Shown: piece after piece, positions 18,417 to 26,615 of the stretch
Layout of the letters: each line of letters opens with the position of its first letter
How positions within the stretch are numbered: position 1 is the first letter of the stretch
Assembly (NCBI GenBank): GCA_013298845.1
Contig: JAAFJN010000007.1
Location: 122,929 to 186,928 of the forward strand
Direction: 5' to 3'
Length of the DNA: 64,000 nt
Source of the DNA: Chitinophagales bacterium
GTDB taxonomy: Bacteria > Bacteroidota > Bacteroidia > Chitinophagales > Saprospiraceae
The notes under the pieces: generated by a model
Databases searched by the model: none
What the model was told of the DNA's origin: nothing
The model's input: only the letters and a program-made list of their open reading frames with translations
Position numbers and translations under genes: made by a program

Positions 18417-18815
18417 ATGAAGAAATCTCATATTTTGGCAATCATTGTTGTTGCCGTTGCGATCGGAATCCTCATCTCTGCCAGTGCAGACGTTACTACT
18501 TACGCTAATTTTGAGCAGGCCGCCAAAACCGGTGACCGCGTAAAATTGGTAGGTCAATTGGTAAAAGAACACCCCGTAGAATACAACCCGGAAAAAGACC
18601 CGAATTTCCTATCTTTTCACCTCCGCGATGATAATGGCGTGGTGCGCCGCGTTGTACTCAGAGCCGGCAAACCGCAGGATTTTGAACGCTCCGAACAAAT
18701 TGTACTCACCGGCTCTATGGAAGGCGAAACCTTTGAAGCCAGCGACATGCTGCTCAAATGTCCTTCCAAATACAAAGACCAGGAAGTGTACATTCGCTCC
18801 GAACAAGGTTCGTAA
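18417..18815 (+). CDS. ccmE: Cytochrome c maturation protein CcmE (CxxxY haem-chaperone type)
   Basis: A 132-residue periplasm-facing haem chaperone. One N-terminal membrane anchor (ILAIIVVAVAIGILISASAD) is followed by an OB-fold domain with VKLVGQLVKEHPVEY, FLSFHLRDDNG and QIVLTGSMEGETFEASDMLL. In the classical protein haem is bound by a His in HxxxY; here the site reads C115-PSK-Y119, the CxxxY variant known from archaea and some bacteria. It passes haem to the CcmF-type lyase encoded 180 bp downstream. A near-perfect promoter lies directly at the ATG. Family assignment is strong. Confidence 0.9.
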   Translation: MKKSHILAIIVVAVAIGILISASADVTTYANFEQAAKTGDRVKLVGQLVKEHPVEYNPEKDPNFLSFHLRDDNGVVRRVVLRAGKPQDFERSEQIVLTGSMEGETFEASDMLLKCPSKYKDQEVYIRSEQGS

Positions 18816-18924
18816 TAACCGCCTGGTCCGGTAAATATTTGCGCGTAACCGAGTTGCATCGACAACATTTGCAGCCCACAGGGTGTTTTCCCCGCCGGTG
18901 CATCACTTTAGTATGACCCAAAAC

Positions 18925-18952
18925 AAGGTTTCCCGTCAACGGGAACCTTTTT
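18925..18952 (+). terminator. Rho-independent terminator between ccmE and ccmF
   Basis: AAGGTTTCCCGT, a CA loop, then ACGGGAACCTT, with a single bulged T, followed by a T-run ending at 18952. It should end or attenuate the ccmE transcript before ccmF starts at 18996. Confidence 0.7.
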
Positions 18953-18995
18953 CAATAAGAGCCACCCAAAGGGGCGCTCCAATAAAAATATAATA

Positions 18996-21806
18996 ATGGA
19001 ATATATAGGCGAACACTTACTCCCCGGCCGATTTGGCCATCTTTGTGTAGTTTTATCATTTGTAGCGGCCCTTTTGGCGGCTGTTTCTTACTTTTTTGCC
19101 ACCAACCGCCGCGCATTACCGGAATCGGAAGGTTGGAAATCGCTCGGCCGATTGGGATTTGTGGTACACGGTGTAGCAACGTTTGGGGTGATTATCAGCC
19201 TCTTCTATATCCTCACCTCCAAAATGTACGAATACCAGTACGCCTGGGCCAATGTATCGGACGATTTGCCGTTCAAATACGTTTTTTCGGCTTTTTGGAA
19301 AGAACAACAGGGTAGTTTTCTGTTGTGGTCCTTCTGGAATATTGTTCTTGGTCTGGTTCTGATTGTTCGTTCGGGCAAATGGGAAGGCCCGGTAATGGCC
19401 GTTATTGCCCTTTCCGAAGCCATTATCGGTTCCATGATTTTGGGTTTATACTTCGGCGATTTCCGCCTCGGCGTAAGTCCGTTTGAGTTGCTCCGCGATA
19501 CCATGGACGCGCCCATTTTCCAGCAGGCCGATTATTTGGCCAAAGTAAAAGGCAACGGCCTCAATCCGCTGCTCCAAAACTACTGGATGACCATTCACCC
19601 GCCCACTTTGTTTTTGGGTTTTGCCAGTACCATTGTGCCCTTTGGTTTTGCCATTGCCGGTCTTTGGATGCGCGAACACAAAGAATGGCTGAAACCGGCC
19701 CTGAACTGGTCCTTGTTTTCGGGGGCCATCCTTGGAACGGGTATCCTCATGGGTGGTGCCTGGGCCTACGAAGCCTTGTCATTTGCCGGTTACTGGGCTT
19801 GGGACCCGGTGGAAAATACCTCGCTGGTGCCGTGGTTGACGCTGGTAGCGGGTATTCACACCAATTTGGTGGCGCGCGCCACCGGTTATTCCATCAAAAG
19901 TACGTACGGTTTTTACCTCGTTTCGTTCCTGCTCATCTTGTACTCCACGTACCTGACCCGAAGCGGTATTTTGGGTGATACTTCCGCGCACGCCTTTACC
20001 GAAATGGGTTTGGGCTTTCAGTTATTGCTGTTTATCGGCAGTTTCTCTTTGCTGGCGCTGATTTTATACCTGTCACGGGTGAAAGGAATTCCCACCATCA
20101 AAGAAGAAGAGCGGTTTAATACCCGCGAATTTTGGATGTTTATGGGTTCGCTGGTACTGTTGTTTTCGGCGATTCTGATGACGGGAGCCACTTCGTTGCC
20201 CGTATTTAATAAAGTCGTGCAATTGTTTGACCCCACGTACGAAGGGGCGGCGCTCAAAGACCCTGTCGAACACCACAACCGCTACCAAATGTGGATTGCG
20301 GTATTTATGGCCGTTTTGTCGGCGGTTGCCCAATGGCTGCGGTACAGTGAATCCAATTGGTCCGCTTGGGCCAAAAAATTCACCGTGCACCTTGGCATTG
20401 CGGCGGTAGCGGGTATTGCCTTAACCTTTGCCAACAGTTATTGGATTCGTTTGCAGGGCGACTGGCGTTTGTGGACCTTGTTATTCACGGCCATGTTCAC
20501 GCTGGTTTCCAACGGTTCGTACATTTTTTCATTTGCCAAAGGAAATATCAAAGTGGCGGCTTCGGCGGTATCGCACCTGGGTTTTGGGGTGTTATTGTGG
20601 GGTATTATGTCTTCCGGGTTGAACAAAGAATGGATTTCGTCCAATAATTTTGCGATGGAAGGTTTGATTGAAGGCATGAACCAGGAAACGATGAACAAAA
20701 ACGTGTTGCTCATGCGCAATGCGCCCATGCCCATTAAAGACAACTACGACGCCACGTACCTGAGCGATACCATCGAAAGACAAACCCGCACGTTCACTGT
20801 AGAGTTTAAAAAACGCGACGAAAAAGGCGACCACACGGGCGAATCATTTGTCCTGACGCCTAACGTGATGTACGACCGGCAATTTACCAAAGTGGTGGCC
20901 TCTAACCCGTCCACGCAGCACTATTGGAACTACGATATTTTCACCCACGTTTCTTCGTTGCCCAAAGCCGAACTCGATCCGGAATTTGCCAAACAACAGG
21001 AAGACAGCCTCAAATACGTGACGTACAATGCCCGCGTGGGGGATACCATTTTTACCAAAGAACATTACATTGTGGTGGAGGAAATTACCAAAACGCCCCG
21101 CCACCCGGATTATAAAGGCGAAAAAGGCGATTTGGCCTACGGTATTAACATGAAAGCGTATTCGCTGGAAGACCGTTCGGGTTACCCGCTTAACCCCATG
21201 ATGTACCTCCGCCCGGACGAAGGGGCTTTTGCCCTCACTTCCTCGGTGCCGCAGTTGGAAATTAAAGCCAAACTCACCGACAAAGGCATGGAGAAAATTT
21301 TCCAAACCGAAGAAGCTCTTAAATACGAGTCTTTTGAGTTAAAGCGGGGCGCGTCTTTTCAGTTTAAGGGGTACACGGTGACATTTGAAGATATTTCGGC
21401 CAACGACATCAAACTTGCTTCGTACCAACCCGAAGAAGGGGATATCGCCGCCGGAGTAACCTTAAACGTAAAAAGTGCCAACGGCCAACAGTTTACCGTT
21501 CATCCGGTGTATTTGATTCGCCAAAACCAACCGTTTGGCCTCAAAGACGAAATCATGTCGGAAGGTTTGCGGTTTAACGTGCAAAAAATTGATCCGGCGA
21601 GTGGATTGGTGACCATCGGTGCGGCGCAAGCCACGCCTGAACAACAAAGTATTCCGGTGGAAATTGCCGAAAATGCCGGTCGTTCCGATTATATTGTACT
21701 CGAAGCGATTATTTTCCCGGGTATTAAATTGGTTTGGGCCGGTTCCATGCTGATGTTGCTCGGTTTGGCTTTGGGCTTTTGGCGCCGGATGCAGTCGAAA
21801 TTGTAG
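18996..21806 (+). CDS. ccmF: CcmF/CcsA-type cytochrome c haem lyase, long form
   Basis: A 936-residue polytopic membrane protein. The haem-handling WWD-type motif GYWAWDPVENTSLVPW (Trp267, Trp269, Asp270) and the following GIHTNLVARATGYSIKSTYG and YLTRSGILGDTSAHAF mark the CcmF family, which attaches haem delivered by CcmE to apocytochrome c. The membrane part ends near residue 560; a long soluble C-terminal region (about 570-915) with several beta-rich blocks and a last membrane span follows. E. coli CcmF is about 650 residues, so this is an extended form. Together with ccmE it implies a reduced system I, though other ccm genes are not in the window. A 20-bp hairpin follows at 21831. Confidence 0.9.
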   Translation: MEYIGEHLLPGRFGHLCVVLSFVAALLAAVSYFFATNRRALPESEGWKSLGRLGFVVHGVATFGVIISLFYILTSKMYEYQYAWANVSDDLPFKYVFSAFWKEQQGSFLLWSFWNIVLGLVLIVRSGKWEGPVMAVIALSEAIIGSMILGLYFGDFRLGVSPFELLRDTMDAPIFQQADYLAKVKGNGLNPLLQNYWMTIHPPTLFLGFASTIVPFGFAIAGLWMREHKEWLKPALNWSLFSGAILGTGILMGGAWAYEALSFAGYWAWDPVENTSLVPWLTLVAGIHTNLVARATGYSIKSTYGFYLVSFLLILYSTYLTRSGILGDTSAHAFTEMGLGFQLLLFIGSFSLLALILYLSRVKGIPTIKEEERFNTREFWMFMGSLVLLFSAILMTGATSLPVFNKVVQLFDPTYEGAALKDPVEHHNRYQMWIAVFMAVLSAVAQWLRYSESNWSAWAKKFTVHLGIAAVAGIALTFANSYWIRLQGDWRLWTLLFTAMFTLVSNGSYIFSFAKGNIKVAASAVSHLGFGVLLWGIMSSGLNKEWISSNNFAMEGLIEGMNQETMNKNVLLMRNAPMPIKDNYDATYLSDTIERQTRTFTVEFKKRDEKGDHTGESFVLTPNVMYDRQFTKVVASNPSTQHYWNYDIFTHVSSLPKAELDPEFAKQQEDSLKYVTYNARVGDTIFTKEHYIVVEEITKTPRHPDYKGEKGDLAYGINMKAYSLEDRSGYPLNPMMYLRPDEGAFALTSSVPQLEIKAKLTDKGMEKIFQTEEALKYESFELKRGASFQFKGYTVTFEDISANDIKLASYQPEEGDIAAGVTLNVKSANGQQFTVHPVYLIRQNQPFGLKDEIMSEGLRFNVQKIDPASGLVTIGAAQATPEQQSIPVEIAENAGRSDYIVLEAIIFPGIKLVWAGSMLMLLGLALGFWRRMQSKL

Positions 21807-21830
21807 GTTTTTTAAACCGTTTCTTAGTAT

Positions 21831-21880
21831 GAACAACGACCACATAAAATCCGCTTGGTGATTTTATGTGGTCGTTGTTC
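21831..21880. repeat. Perfect 20-bp inverted repeat downstream of ccmF
   Basis: GAACAACGACCACATAAAAT (21831-21850) is exactly complementary to 21861-21880, with a 10-nt loop. No T-run follows. It starts 25 bp after the ccmF stop and ends 22 bp before the next ATG, so it could act as a terminator, a processing site or a 5' UTR structure. Confidence 0.9.
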
Positions 21881-21902
21881 AATATATTCACAATACACAC
21901 CG

Positions 21903-23555
21903 ATGACAAAAAACACCTTACTGCTCTGCTTATTCTTGTTGTTCGGGTCCGCCACTGCGGTTGCCCAATTGACCGAGCGCAACGCCTCCAGGCTCATGGA
22001 CAGCCGTAGCCACGACATCATCGAAACCACCGATAATGCGGTGTTGGTCGCTTACGCCGCTGCCAGCCTCGAAAGTTTTGGCGAAGCGCTTATTGTGGTT
22101 CAAAAGTATAACCTGCAAGGCGCGCTACTTTGGGAAAAAACCGTGTTGGATAACCCCGATTACGACTTGGTAAATGATATTGCACTTTTGGCCCGCCCCG
22201 ACGGACAATTTATCATTTTTGCCAGTCCGGGGGCTTGTGACGTAGGTTTGCCCTCTGTTTTGGCGCTTTGTTCGCCCGAAGGAATTGTGCAATGGCAAAC
22301 CACCCACGCCACTTCGACCGAGGTTCGGTTGGCACCCGCCGAAGACAATAACTTTTACGCCATTACACCGGTGTTCGGTGCCGTAGAATACACCAAATAT
22401 GCACCGCAGGGCCTTGTGTTGGAAATTGGCACCTCCATTTATCCCGTTATGGGCCTTCAAACCACCGATGGCGTGGTGAATTTCCGGGATAATGCTTTTG
22501 TAAAAACGCAAAACGGCAGCATCTTTTTTTACCCCTGGGATAACACGCCCGTGTATGCCCTCGCCGATTACGACAACGGCGATATTGCGGTGTTTGGATA
22601 CCAAAAAATATACCGACTCAGCAGTAGCCTTGAGTTGGTGAGTATCCTTGGTTTTAGTGAAGAATACACCGCCGCCGATCTTTGCCCCGATGGATTTATG
22701 ACCACGGTGGCCATTGACAGTTTTCTATTTTTGCAGCGCTACAATGATAACGGGGAATTAGTACAAATTTTAAATTTGGGAAAACACGCCGAAAACCCGA
22801 ATTTTTTGGTCAAAAACAACCGGTTTTACCTCGCGGCTACCAATAATCCGCCGCAACAATCGTCGTCGAACTGGGTCATTAACGAAGATGTTTCTCTGAG
22901 CGGCCAATGGCAAAGCCAACATGACTTGGCCATTACCGGTATTCAGTTCAGCGGAGTACCTACGGGCACCATAGACCCCATTTTTCCCCCACCAAGTTAT
23001 TCCGTTGATTACAAAGATGTGTTTGCGGTAGTGGAAAACAAGGGCAGCCAACCCATTCACCGTTTTCACCTCAAAACCCGCATGGATATTTGCCCTTCTG
23101 TGTGCGAAGGAGAAAACATCTTTAATATTACGGTGGAAAATACCATTTTGCCGGGCGAAACCAAAACGGTGTACATGGCCTATATCGCCGGTGGCTGCAT
23201 CACATCGGATGTGCGCAACCTGTGCATTTGGGCGTCGGAAGTGGCCGATGTGCGCGACGACCAACCCGGTGACAACATTTTTTGTACCTTTATTCCCGAT
23301 ATTGTTGCCGTGCGCGAAAGCGTAACCGTTCCCTTGCGCATGTACCCCAACCCGGCGCAGGATGTTGTGGTGTTAGACGATCCACAGTACGTTAACCAAC
23401 CTTATCGTTTGTACAATTCGGAGGGGAAGTTGGTGGGCAGCGGCCGTTTTACTGGAAAACGCCTCGAAGTAGGGGCGCTGGCAGCCGGTACTTACCACCT
23501 CGAAGTAGCGTTGGAAAACAACGTGTCGGCCGTTGGTTCTTTTGTTAAGAAATAA
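21903..23555 (+). CDS. Secreted T9SS type A protein with propeller-like N-terminus and CARDB-like domain
   Basis: A 550-residue protein. The signal peptide ends SATAVAQ. The first 340 residues have repeats of the -A-Y-D-N-G-D-I-A-V-F-G type that suggest a beta-propeller. Residues about 355-460 resemble a CARDB-like Ig fold (DVFAVVENKGSQPIHRFHLK, TILPGETKTVYMAY). The end from about 476 (MYPNPAQDVVVLDD ... LAAGTYHLEVALEN) is a type A T9SS sorting domain. Role unknown; surface or secreted. ATG 21903 is preferred because an upstream in-frame GTG lies inside the hairpin and would spoil the signal peptide. A small secreted protein gene follows 8 bp later, likely co-transcribed. Confidence 0.85.
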   Translation: MTKNTLLLCLFLLFGSATAVAQLTERNASRLMDSRSHDIIETTDNAVLVAYAAASLESFGEALIVVQKYNLQGALLWEKTVLDNPDYDLVNDIALLARPDGQFIIFASPGACDVGLPSVLALCSPEGIVQWQTTHATSTEVRLAPAEDNNFYAITPVFGAVEYTKYAPQGLVLEIGTSIYPVMGLQTTDGVVNFRDNAFVKTQNGSIFFYPWDNTPVYALADYDNGDIAVFGYQKIYRLSSSLELVSILGFSEEYTAADLCPDGFMTTVAIDSFLFLQRYNDNGELVQILNLGKHAENPNFLVKNNRFYLAATNNPPQQSSSNWVINEDVSLSGQWQSQHDLAITGIQFSGVPTGTIDPIFPPPSYSVDYKDVFAVVENKGSQPIHRFHLKTRMDICPSVCEGENIFNITVENTILPGETKTVYMAYIAGGCITSDVRNLCIWASEVADVRDDQPGDNIFCTFIPDIVAVRESVTVPLRMYPNPAQDVVVLDDPQYVNQPYRLYNSEGKLVGSGRFTGKRLEVGALAAGTYHLEVALENNVSAVGSFVKK

Positions 23556-23563
23556 TACTCAAT

Positions 23564-24025
23564 ATGCTTTATTCCAAATTCGGTTTAACCGCAGTAGCCC
23601 TCCTTCTGGTTACTGCCCTGCCCGCGCAATCCAAATGCACTGCTATTACCCTCAGCGCTTTACAGGTGATTGAAAACACCGCTCCTGATCAAAAAGAATC
23701 CAAAATTCTGTCGGCCGGTTTCGATTTACGGCAAGCGGTGCTTCAAAAAGACAATGTCACCAAGGTTTATTCTAAGTGTTGGGTGGTGTCTGGGGGCAAA
23801 AAAGATTATTTTGAACACAAACTTTTTTGGGATGCCAAAAACGATTCCATCAAATTTGCCATGCTCAACGAGCAGGATTTCCAGAGTTACCGCAAGGAAT
23901 TAGACGAGCGGCACCCTTCGGGCGCGGGGGCCTCGGTGGTGGTGGGTAAAAAATTTACGTATTATCTCGGTTTTGAAAAAATTGACAATATGGATTATTA
24001 CACCCTGACGCTGGTCAAAAACTAA
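23564..24025 (+). CDS. Small secreted protein of unknown function
   Basis: A 153-residue protein with a signal peptide ending TALPAQ. No family recognised. The mature part has one conserved-looking pair of cysteines (Cys in SKCTA and in YSKCWVV), a WDAKNDSIKF segment and a final strand YYTLTLVKN. It starts 8 bp after the T9SS gene, so it is probably in the same operon, and its end overlaps the convergent GNAT gene by 4 bp. The absence of a sorting domain suggests a periplasmic protein. Confidence 0.65.
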   Translation: MLYSKFGLTAVALLLVTALPAQSKCTAITLSALQVIENTAPDQKESKILSAGFDLRQAVLQKDNVTKVYSKCWVVSGGKKDYFEHKLFWDAKNDSIKFAMLNEQDFQSYRKELDERHPSGAGASVVVGKKFTYYLGFEKIDNMDYYTLTLVKN

Positions 24026-24537
24026 AAAATCAATTCCATCTGGATGTTACAACGTTCATAGGGCGTTGGGCGGCCGTACACTTCGGTAAATCCCATTTTG
24101 CGGTACAAGTTAATGGCGGGTGTGAGGGAGGTATTACTTTCCAGGTACAGGTTGGCGGCTCCCAGGTCTTTGGCTTTTTTGATAACGGCCTGGCCCAGCA
24201 GCCAACCGATGTTTTTGCCCCGCATGGTGGGCGAAACGGCCATTTTTGCCAATTCAAAATGATAAACCGGGTCGTTCATTTTAATTAATGCGCACACACC
24301 AACGGGGGTATTTTCGTGCAAAGCCACCAAAATATGGCCACCGTTATCGAGAATATACGAACGCGCATTGTCCAATGACTTGTAATCGGACGCCTCCATT
24401 TTAAAATAAGCCGAAATCCATTCTTTGTTCAAGTCCTTGAAAGCCTGTTCGTACTGCGGCTCAAAATCTACAATGTGTACCGACGGTGTTGTGTGGGTAT
24501 CGGTTAATTCTGGGGCAAATGTATTGGTTGGTGTCAT
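24022..24537 (-). CDS. GNAT-family N-acetyltransferase
   Basis: A 171-residue cytoplasmic enzyme. The acetyl-CoA-binding motif A is clear: LAKMAVSPTMRGKNIGWLLG with the R-G-K-N-I-G pyrophosphate loop, followed by motif B LYLESNTSLTPAINLYRKMGF. The family transfers an acetyl group from acetyl-CoA to an amine; the substrate here is unknown. The ATG at 24537 is preceded by TACCTTTT on the same strand with a 5-nt gap, a near-match to the -7 box at almost leaderless spacing. Its 3' end overlaps the preceding secreted-protein gene by 4 bp. Confidence 0.88.
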   Translation of the reverse strand: MTPTNTFAPELTDTHTTPSVHIVDFEPQYEQAFKDLNKEWISAYFKMEASDYKSLDNARSYILDNGGHILVALHENTPVGVCALIKMNDPVYHFELAKMAVSPTMRGKNIGWLLGQAVIKKAKDLGAANLYLESNTSLTPAINLYRKMGFTEVYGRPTPYERCNIQMELIF

Positions 24538-24580
24538 GCGCTAAAAGGTAAAAAGTGAAAAGAATAAATGACCAAAATGT

Positions 24581-24610
24581 TCGGGTGTGTGAAGCACCAA
24601 CTGCACCCGA
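24581..24610 (-). terminator. Weak hairpin downstream of the small ORF at 24626
   Basis: TCGGGTG (24581-24587) pairs with CACCCGA (24604-24610). On the minus strand it lies 15 nt after the stop of the 46-residue ORF and is followed by a weak T-containing stretch. It could end that transcript. Confidence 0.35.
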
Positions 24611-24625
24611 GGGAAAAAGAAAACC

Positions 24626-24766
24626 TTAGAACACTATTTTCCGTGGTTTATTTTCCTTTTCCACGACATCCTGGATTTTAATGGGGCGGACAAATCTTTC
24701 TTTGCCACCGGTAATTTCTACGTAATCCCCGCGTCGATCGCGATGACCGCACAAACATCGGGGCAA
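24626..24766 (-). CDS. Possible 46-residue small protein (TTG start)
   Basis: This short ORF lies in an otherwise empty 338-bp gap. From a TTG directly after an in-frame stop it reads MPRCLCGHRDRRGDYVEITG, then GKERFVRPIKIQDVVEKENK and PRKIVF. The sequence looks coding: a CxCGH start like half of a zinc site, a basic cluster, alternating hydrophobic strand-like segments and codons with the same G/C preference as neighbours. The bases before the TTG (ATAAATAA) fit the A-rich start contexts of this phylum. A hairpin follows the stop. It is divergent from the LysR gene, with a probable LysR site between them, so it may be the regulated target. I know no family for it. Confidence 0.5.
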   Translation of the reverse strand: MPRCLCGHRDRRGDYVEITGGKERFVRPIKIQDVVEKENKPRKIVF

Positions 24767-24793
24767 TTATTTATACCCGAAGATGCTAATTTT

Positions 24794-24820
24794 GCATAAT
24801 TTTATGCCTTTAAAGCATAA
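24794..24820. promoter_or_regulatory. Probable LysR-type operator with three GCATAA half-sites
   Basis: GCATAA (24794-24799), TT, TTATGC (24802-24807) form an inverted repeat; a third GCATAA follows at 24815-24820. The site sits between the divergent small ORF (start 24766, minus) and the LysR gene (start 24877, plus), the usual position for autoregulation and control of a neighbouring gene. Confidence 0.5.
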
Positions 24821-24876
24821 GTGATTAACCGTTGGTTTTTGGTCAAAAAAACCAAATCAATAAATTTTTGTCAAAA

Positions 24877-25788
24877 ATGGAATTACGGCAAATAAAATAC
24901 TTTCTGGGCGTTGCCGAGACCTTAAATTTTTCGAAAGCAGCGATAAATCTAAATATTGTGCAACCGGCGCTGAGTCGGCAAATTCAGCACTTGGAAGAAG
25001 ATTTGGGCGTGCTTTTGTTTGAACGCGACAAAAGAAATGTGCGATTAACGCCCGCCGGGGTCTTTTTCCGCGACGAAATGCTGCTGATGATCGAACGTTT
25101 TAAAAATACCCGCAGCCGGGCCTTGTCCATTCAAAACGGTAACGTAGGCTCGCTTCGGATCGGTTATCCGGGTTCGGCCCTGTATTCTATCTTGCCCGAA
25201 GCCCTGAGTTTGTTGCGCGAAAAACTGCCTTTGGTGGAGGGGATTCTTTCCGAAACCCACGAAGTCAATATCGTGGAATCGCTGCTGAACAACCATATTG
25301 ACGTGTGTTTTTCGCGCGAGGGCATTGCTGATCACGTGCACGTGTGCCACCGGGAGTTGTTTTCCGAACCCTTGTCTTTGGTGGTGCCGGATAGCCACCC
25401 GATTAACAAAACCAATTTTACCTCCATTGCCCAATGCCGCGACGAAGCGTTTATTTTGCCCTTTATGGCCGATTGGCAACAGTATAAAAGCCAGGTTTTT
25501 GGTATTTTTAACCCGCATGGTTTTATGCCGCGCATTGCTTATGAATCGAATTACGGCTCTACCATTATGCGTTTGGTGGAAAAAAAACTGGGTGTGGCGA
25601 TTCTGCCGTTGAGTTATCGCATGGGTAGTTCGCTCAAAGTGCGTTTTATTCCGTTGCCCCAGCATACGACCACCTTGTACTTGGTTTGGCGCACCAACGA
25701 CCCCAGCCCGGTAGTGCGTAATTTTATCGAACTTTGTACGGAAGCGGTGCAGCACTTGGACTTTGATTTTGAAGGTGCTGAAATTTAA
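24877..25788 (+). CDS. LysR-family transcriptional regulator
   Basis: A 303-residue regulator. The N-terminal winged helix-turn-helix is textbook: MELRQIKYFLGVAETLNFSK, then LNIVQPALSRQIQHLEEDLG, VLLFERDKRNVRLTPAG. A periplasmic-binding-protein-like effector domain follows from about residue 88 (GSLRIGYPGSALYSILPEAL ...). The ligand is unknown. ATG 24877 was preferred over an in-frame GTG at 24832 because it begins exactly at the conserved LysR N-terminus. A palindromic half-site cluster upstream is the likely operator. Downstream lies the three-palindrome region and then the redoxin gene. Confidence 0.92.
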   Translation: MELRQIKYFLGVAETLNFSKAAINLNIVQPALSRQIQHLEEDLGVLLFERDKRNVRLTPAGVFFRDEMLLMIERFKNTRSRALSIQNGNVGSLRIGYPGSALYSILPEALSLLREKLPLVEGILSETHEVNIVESLLNNHIDVCFSREGIADHVHVCHRELFSEPLSLVVPDSHPINKTNFTSIAQCRDEAFILPFMADWQQYKSQVFGIFNPHGFMPRIAYESNYGSTIMRLVEKKLGVAILPLSYRMGSSLKVRFIPLPQHTTTLYLVWRTNDPSPVVRNFIELCTEAVQHLDFDFEGAEI

Positions 25789-25908
25789 ACCAAAGTGATG
25801 ACGGGAAAAATACTGGTCGCGCGGCATTAAATCTGGTAAAAAACGCGCAGGAAACGGGATTCCGATGAACGCATCGTAACTTTGCCCTGTTTCGGAATGA
25901 AATTTTCG

Positions 25909-26022
25909 TTTTGATCGGGGATCCGCACGGCCGTGCGGATTAACACGGGTTATGATTGGATCCGCACGGCCGTGCGGATTTACGGATTTATTTTGATCGG
26001 GGATCCGCACGGCCGTGCGGAT
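25909..26022. repeat. Three identical 20-bp palindromes upstream of the redoxin gene
   Basis: The perfect palindrome ATCCGCACGGCCGTGCGGAT occurs at 25921-25940, 25960-25979 and 26003-26022. The 32-bp blocks 25909-25940 and 25991-26022 are identical, each starting TTTTGATCGGGG. Spacing between copies is 39 and 43 bp. All lie between the LysR stop and the redoxin ATG at 26044. Confidence 0.95.
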
Positions 26023-26043
26023 CTACGTGGGATTTATTTTACA

Positions 26044-26607
26044 ATGGCTTATACACTTTCTAATATGTTACCCTTGGGCACCCTTGCGCCCGATTTTGAA
26101 CTGCCCGAACCCGGTACGGGCAAGAATGTTCGGTTGAACGACATAAAAGGCGCACGCGCGACCGTAGTTATGTTTTTGTGCAACCATTGCCCTTATGTGT
26201 TGTACATCAACGCCGAAATTGTGCGGATTGCGCAGGAATACGGCCCTCAAGGCGTGCAATTTGCGGGCATTAACAGCAACGATGCCGAAACACACCCCGA
26301 CGATGCGCCCGAAAAAATGGGACCGCACGCAATGGCCGTGGGTTATACTTTCCCGTACCTGTACGACGAAACCCAAGCCGTTGCCCGCCAATACGATGCC
26401 GCCTGCACGCCCGATTTTTACGTGTTTGATGCCGATTTAAAACTCGCATACCGGGGCCAACTGGATGGCAGCCGACCCAAACGCAACCCCGTTGAACCTA
26501 CCGGCGAAGACCTCCGCGCAGCGTTGGATGCCGTGTTGAGCGGCCAGCCCGCCGCCGAGGTGCAACGCCCTTCCGGTGGTTGTAATATCAAGTGGAAAGA
26601 AGCCTGA
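26044..26607 (+). CDS. AhpC/TSA-type thioredoxin-fold redoxin
   Basis: A 187-residue cytoplasmic protein with the AhpC/TSA fold: LPLGTLAPDFELPEPGTGKN at the start, redox motif CNHC (Cys46, Cys49) in VVMFLCNHCPYV, and a cis-Pro loop ACTPDFYVFD. Members with CxxC just after strand beta-1 act as disulfide-linked oxidoreductases or peroxiredoxin-like reductases. ATG 26044 is chosen; a longer in-frame ORF from 25933 would translate the palindromes and is unlikely. The C-terminal tail GGCNIKWK adds a third cysteine. It is separated from the LysR gene by the palindrome cluster, so co-regulation is uncertain. It converges with the haloperoxidase-like gene with a gap of 8 bp. Confidence 0.88.
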   Translation: MAYTLSNMLPLGTLAPDFELPEPGTGKNVRLNDIKGARATVVMFLCNHCPYVLYINAEIVRIAQEYGPQGVQFAGINSNDAETHPDDAPEKMGPHAMAVGYTFPYLYDETQAVARQYDAACTPDFYVFDADLKLAYRGQLDGSRPKRNPVEPTGEDLRAALDAVLSGQPAAEVQRPSGGCNIKWKEA

Positions 26608-26615
26608 AACGGTTT

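Noticed and set aside
18816..18995. Riboswitch between ccmE and ccmF
   Set aside because: Only a simple terminator hairpin is visible; no known riboswitch core was recognised.
25045..26010. Long minus-strand ORF (321 codons) across the LysR gene
   Set aside because: It is the antisense shadow of the LysR frame and has no recognisable protein features; the LysR reading is unmistakable.
25909..26022. CRISPR array from the three palindromes
   Set aside because: Only three copies with unequal spacing and repeated, not unique, spacers.
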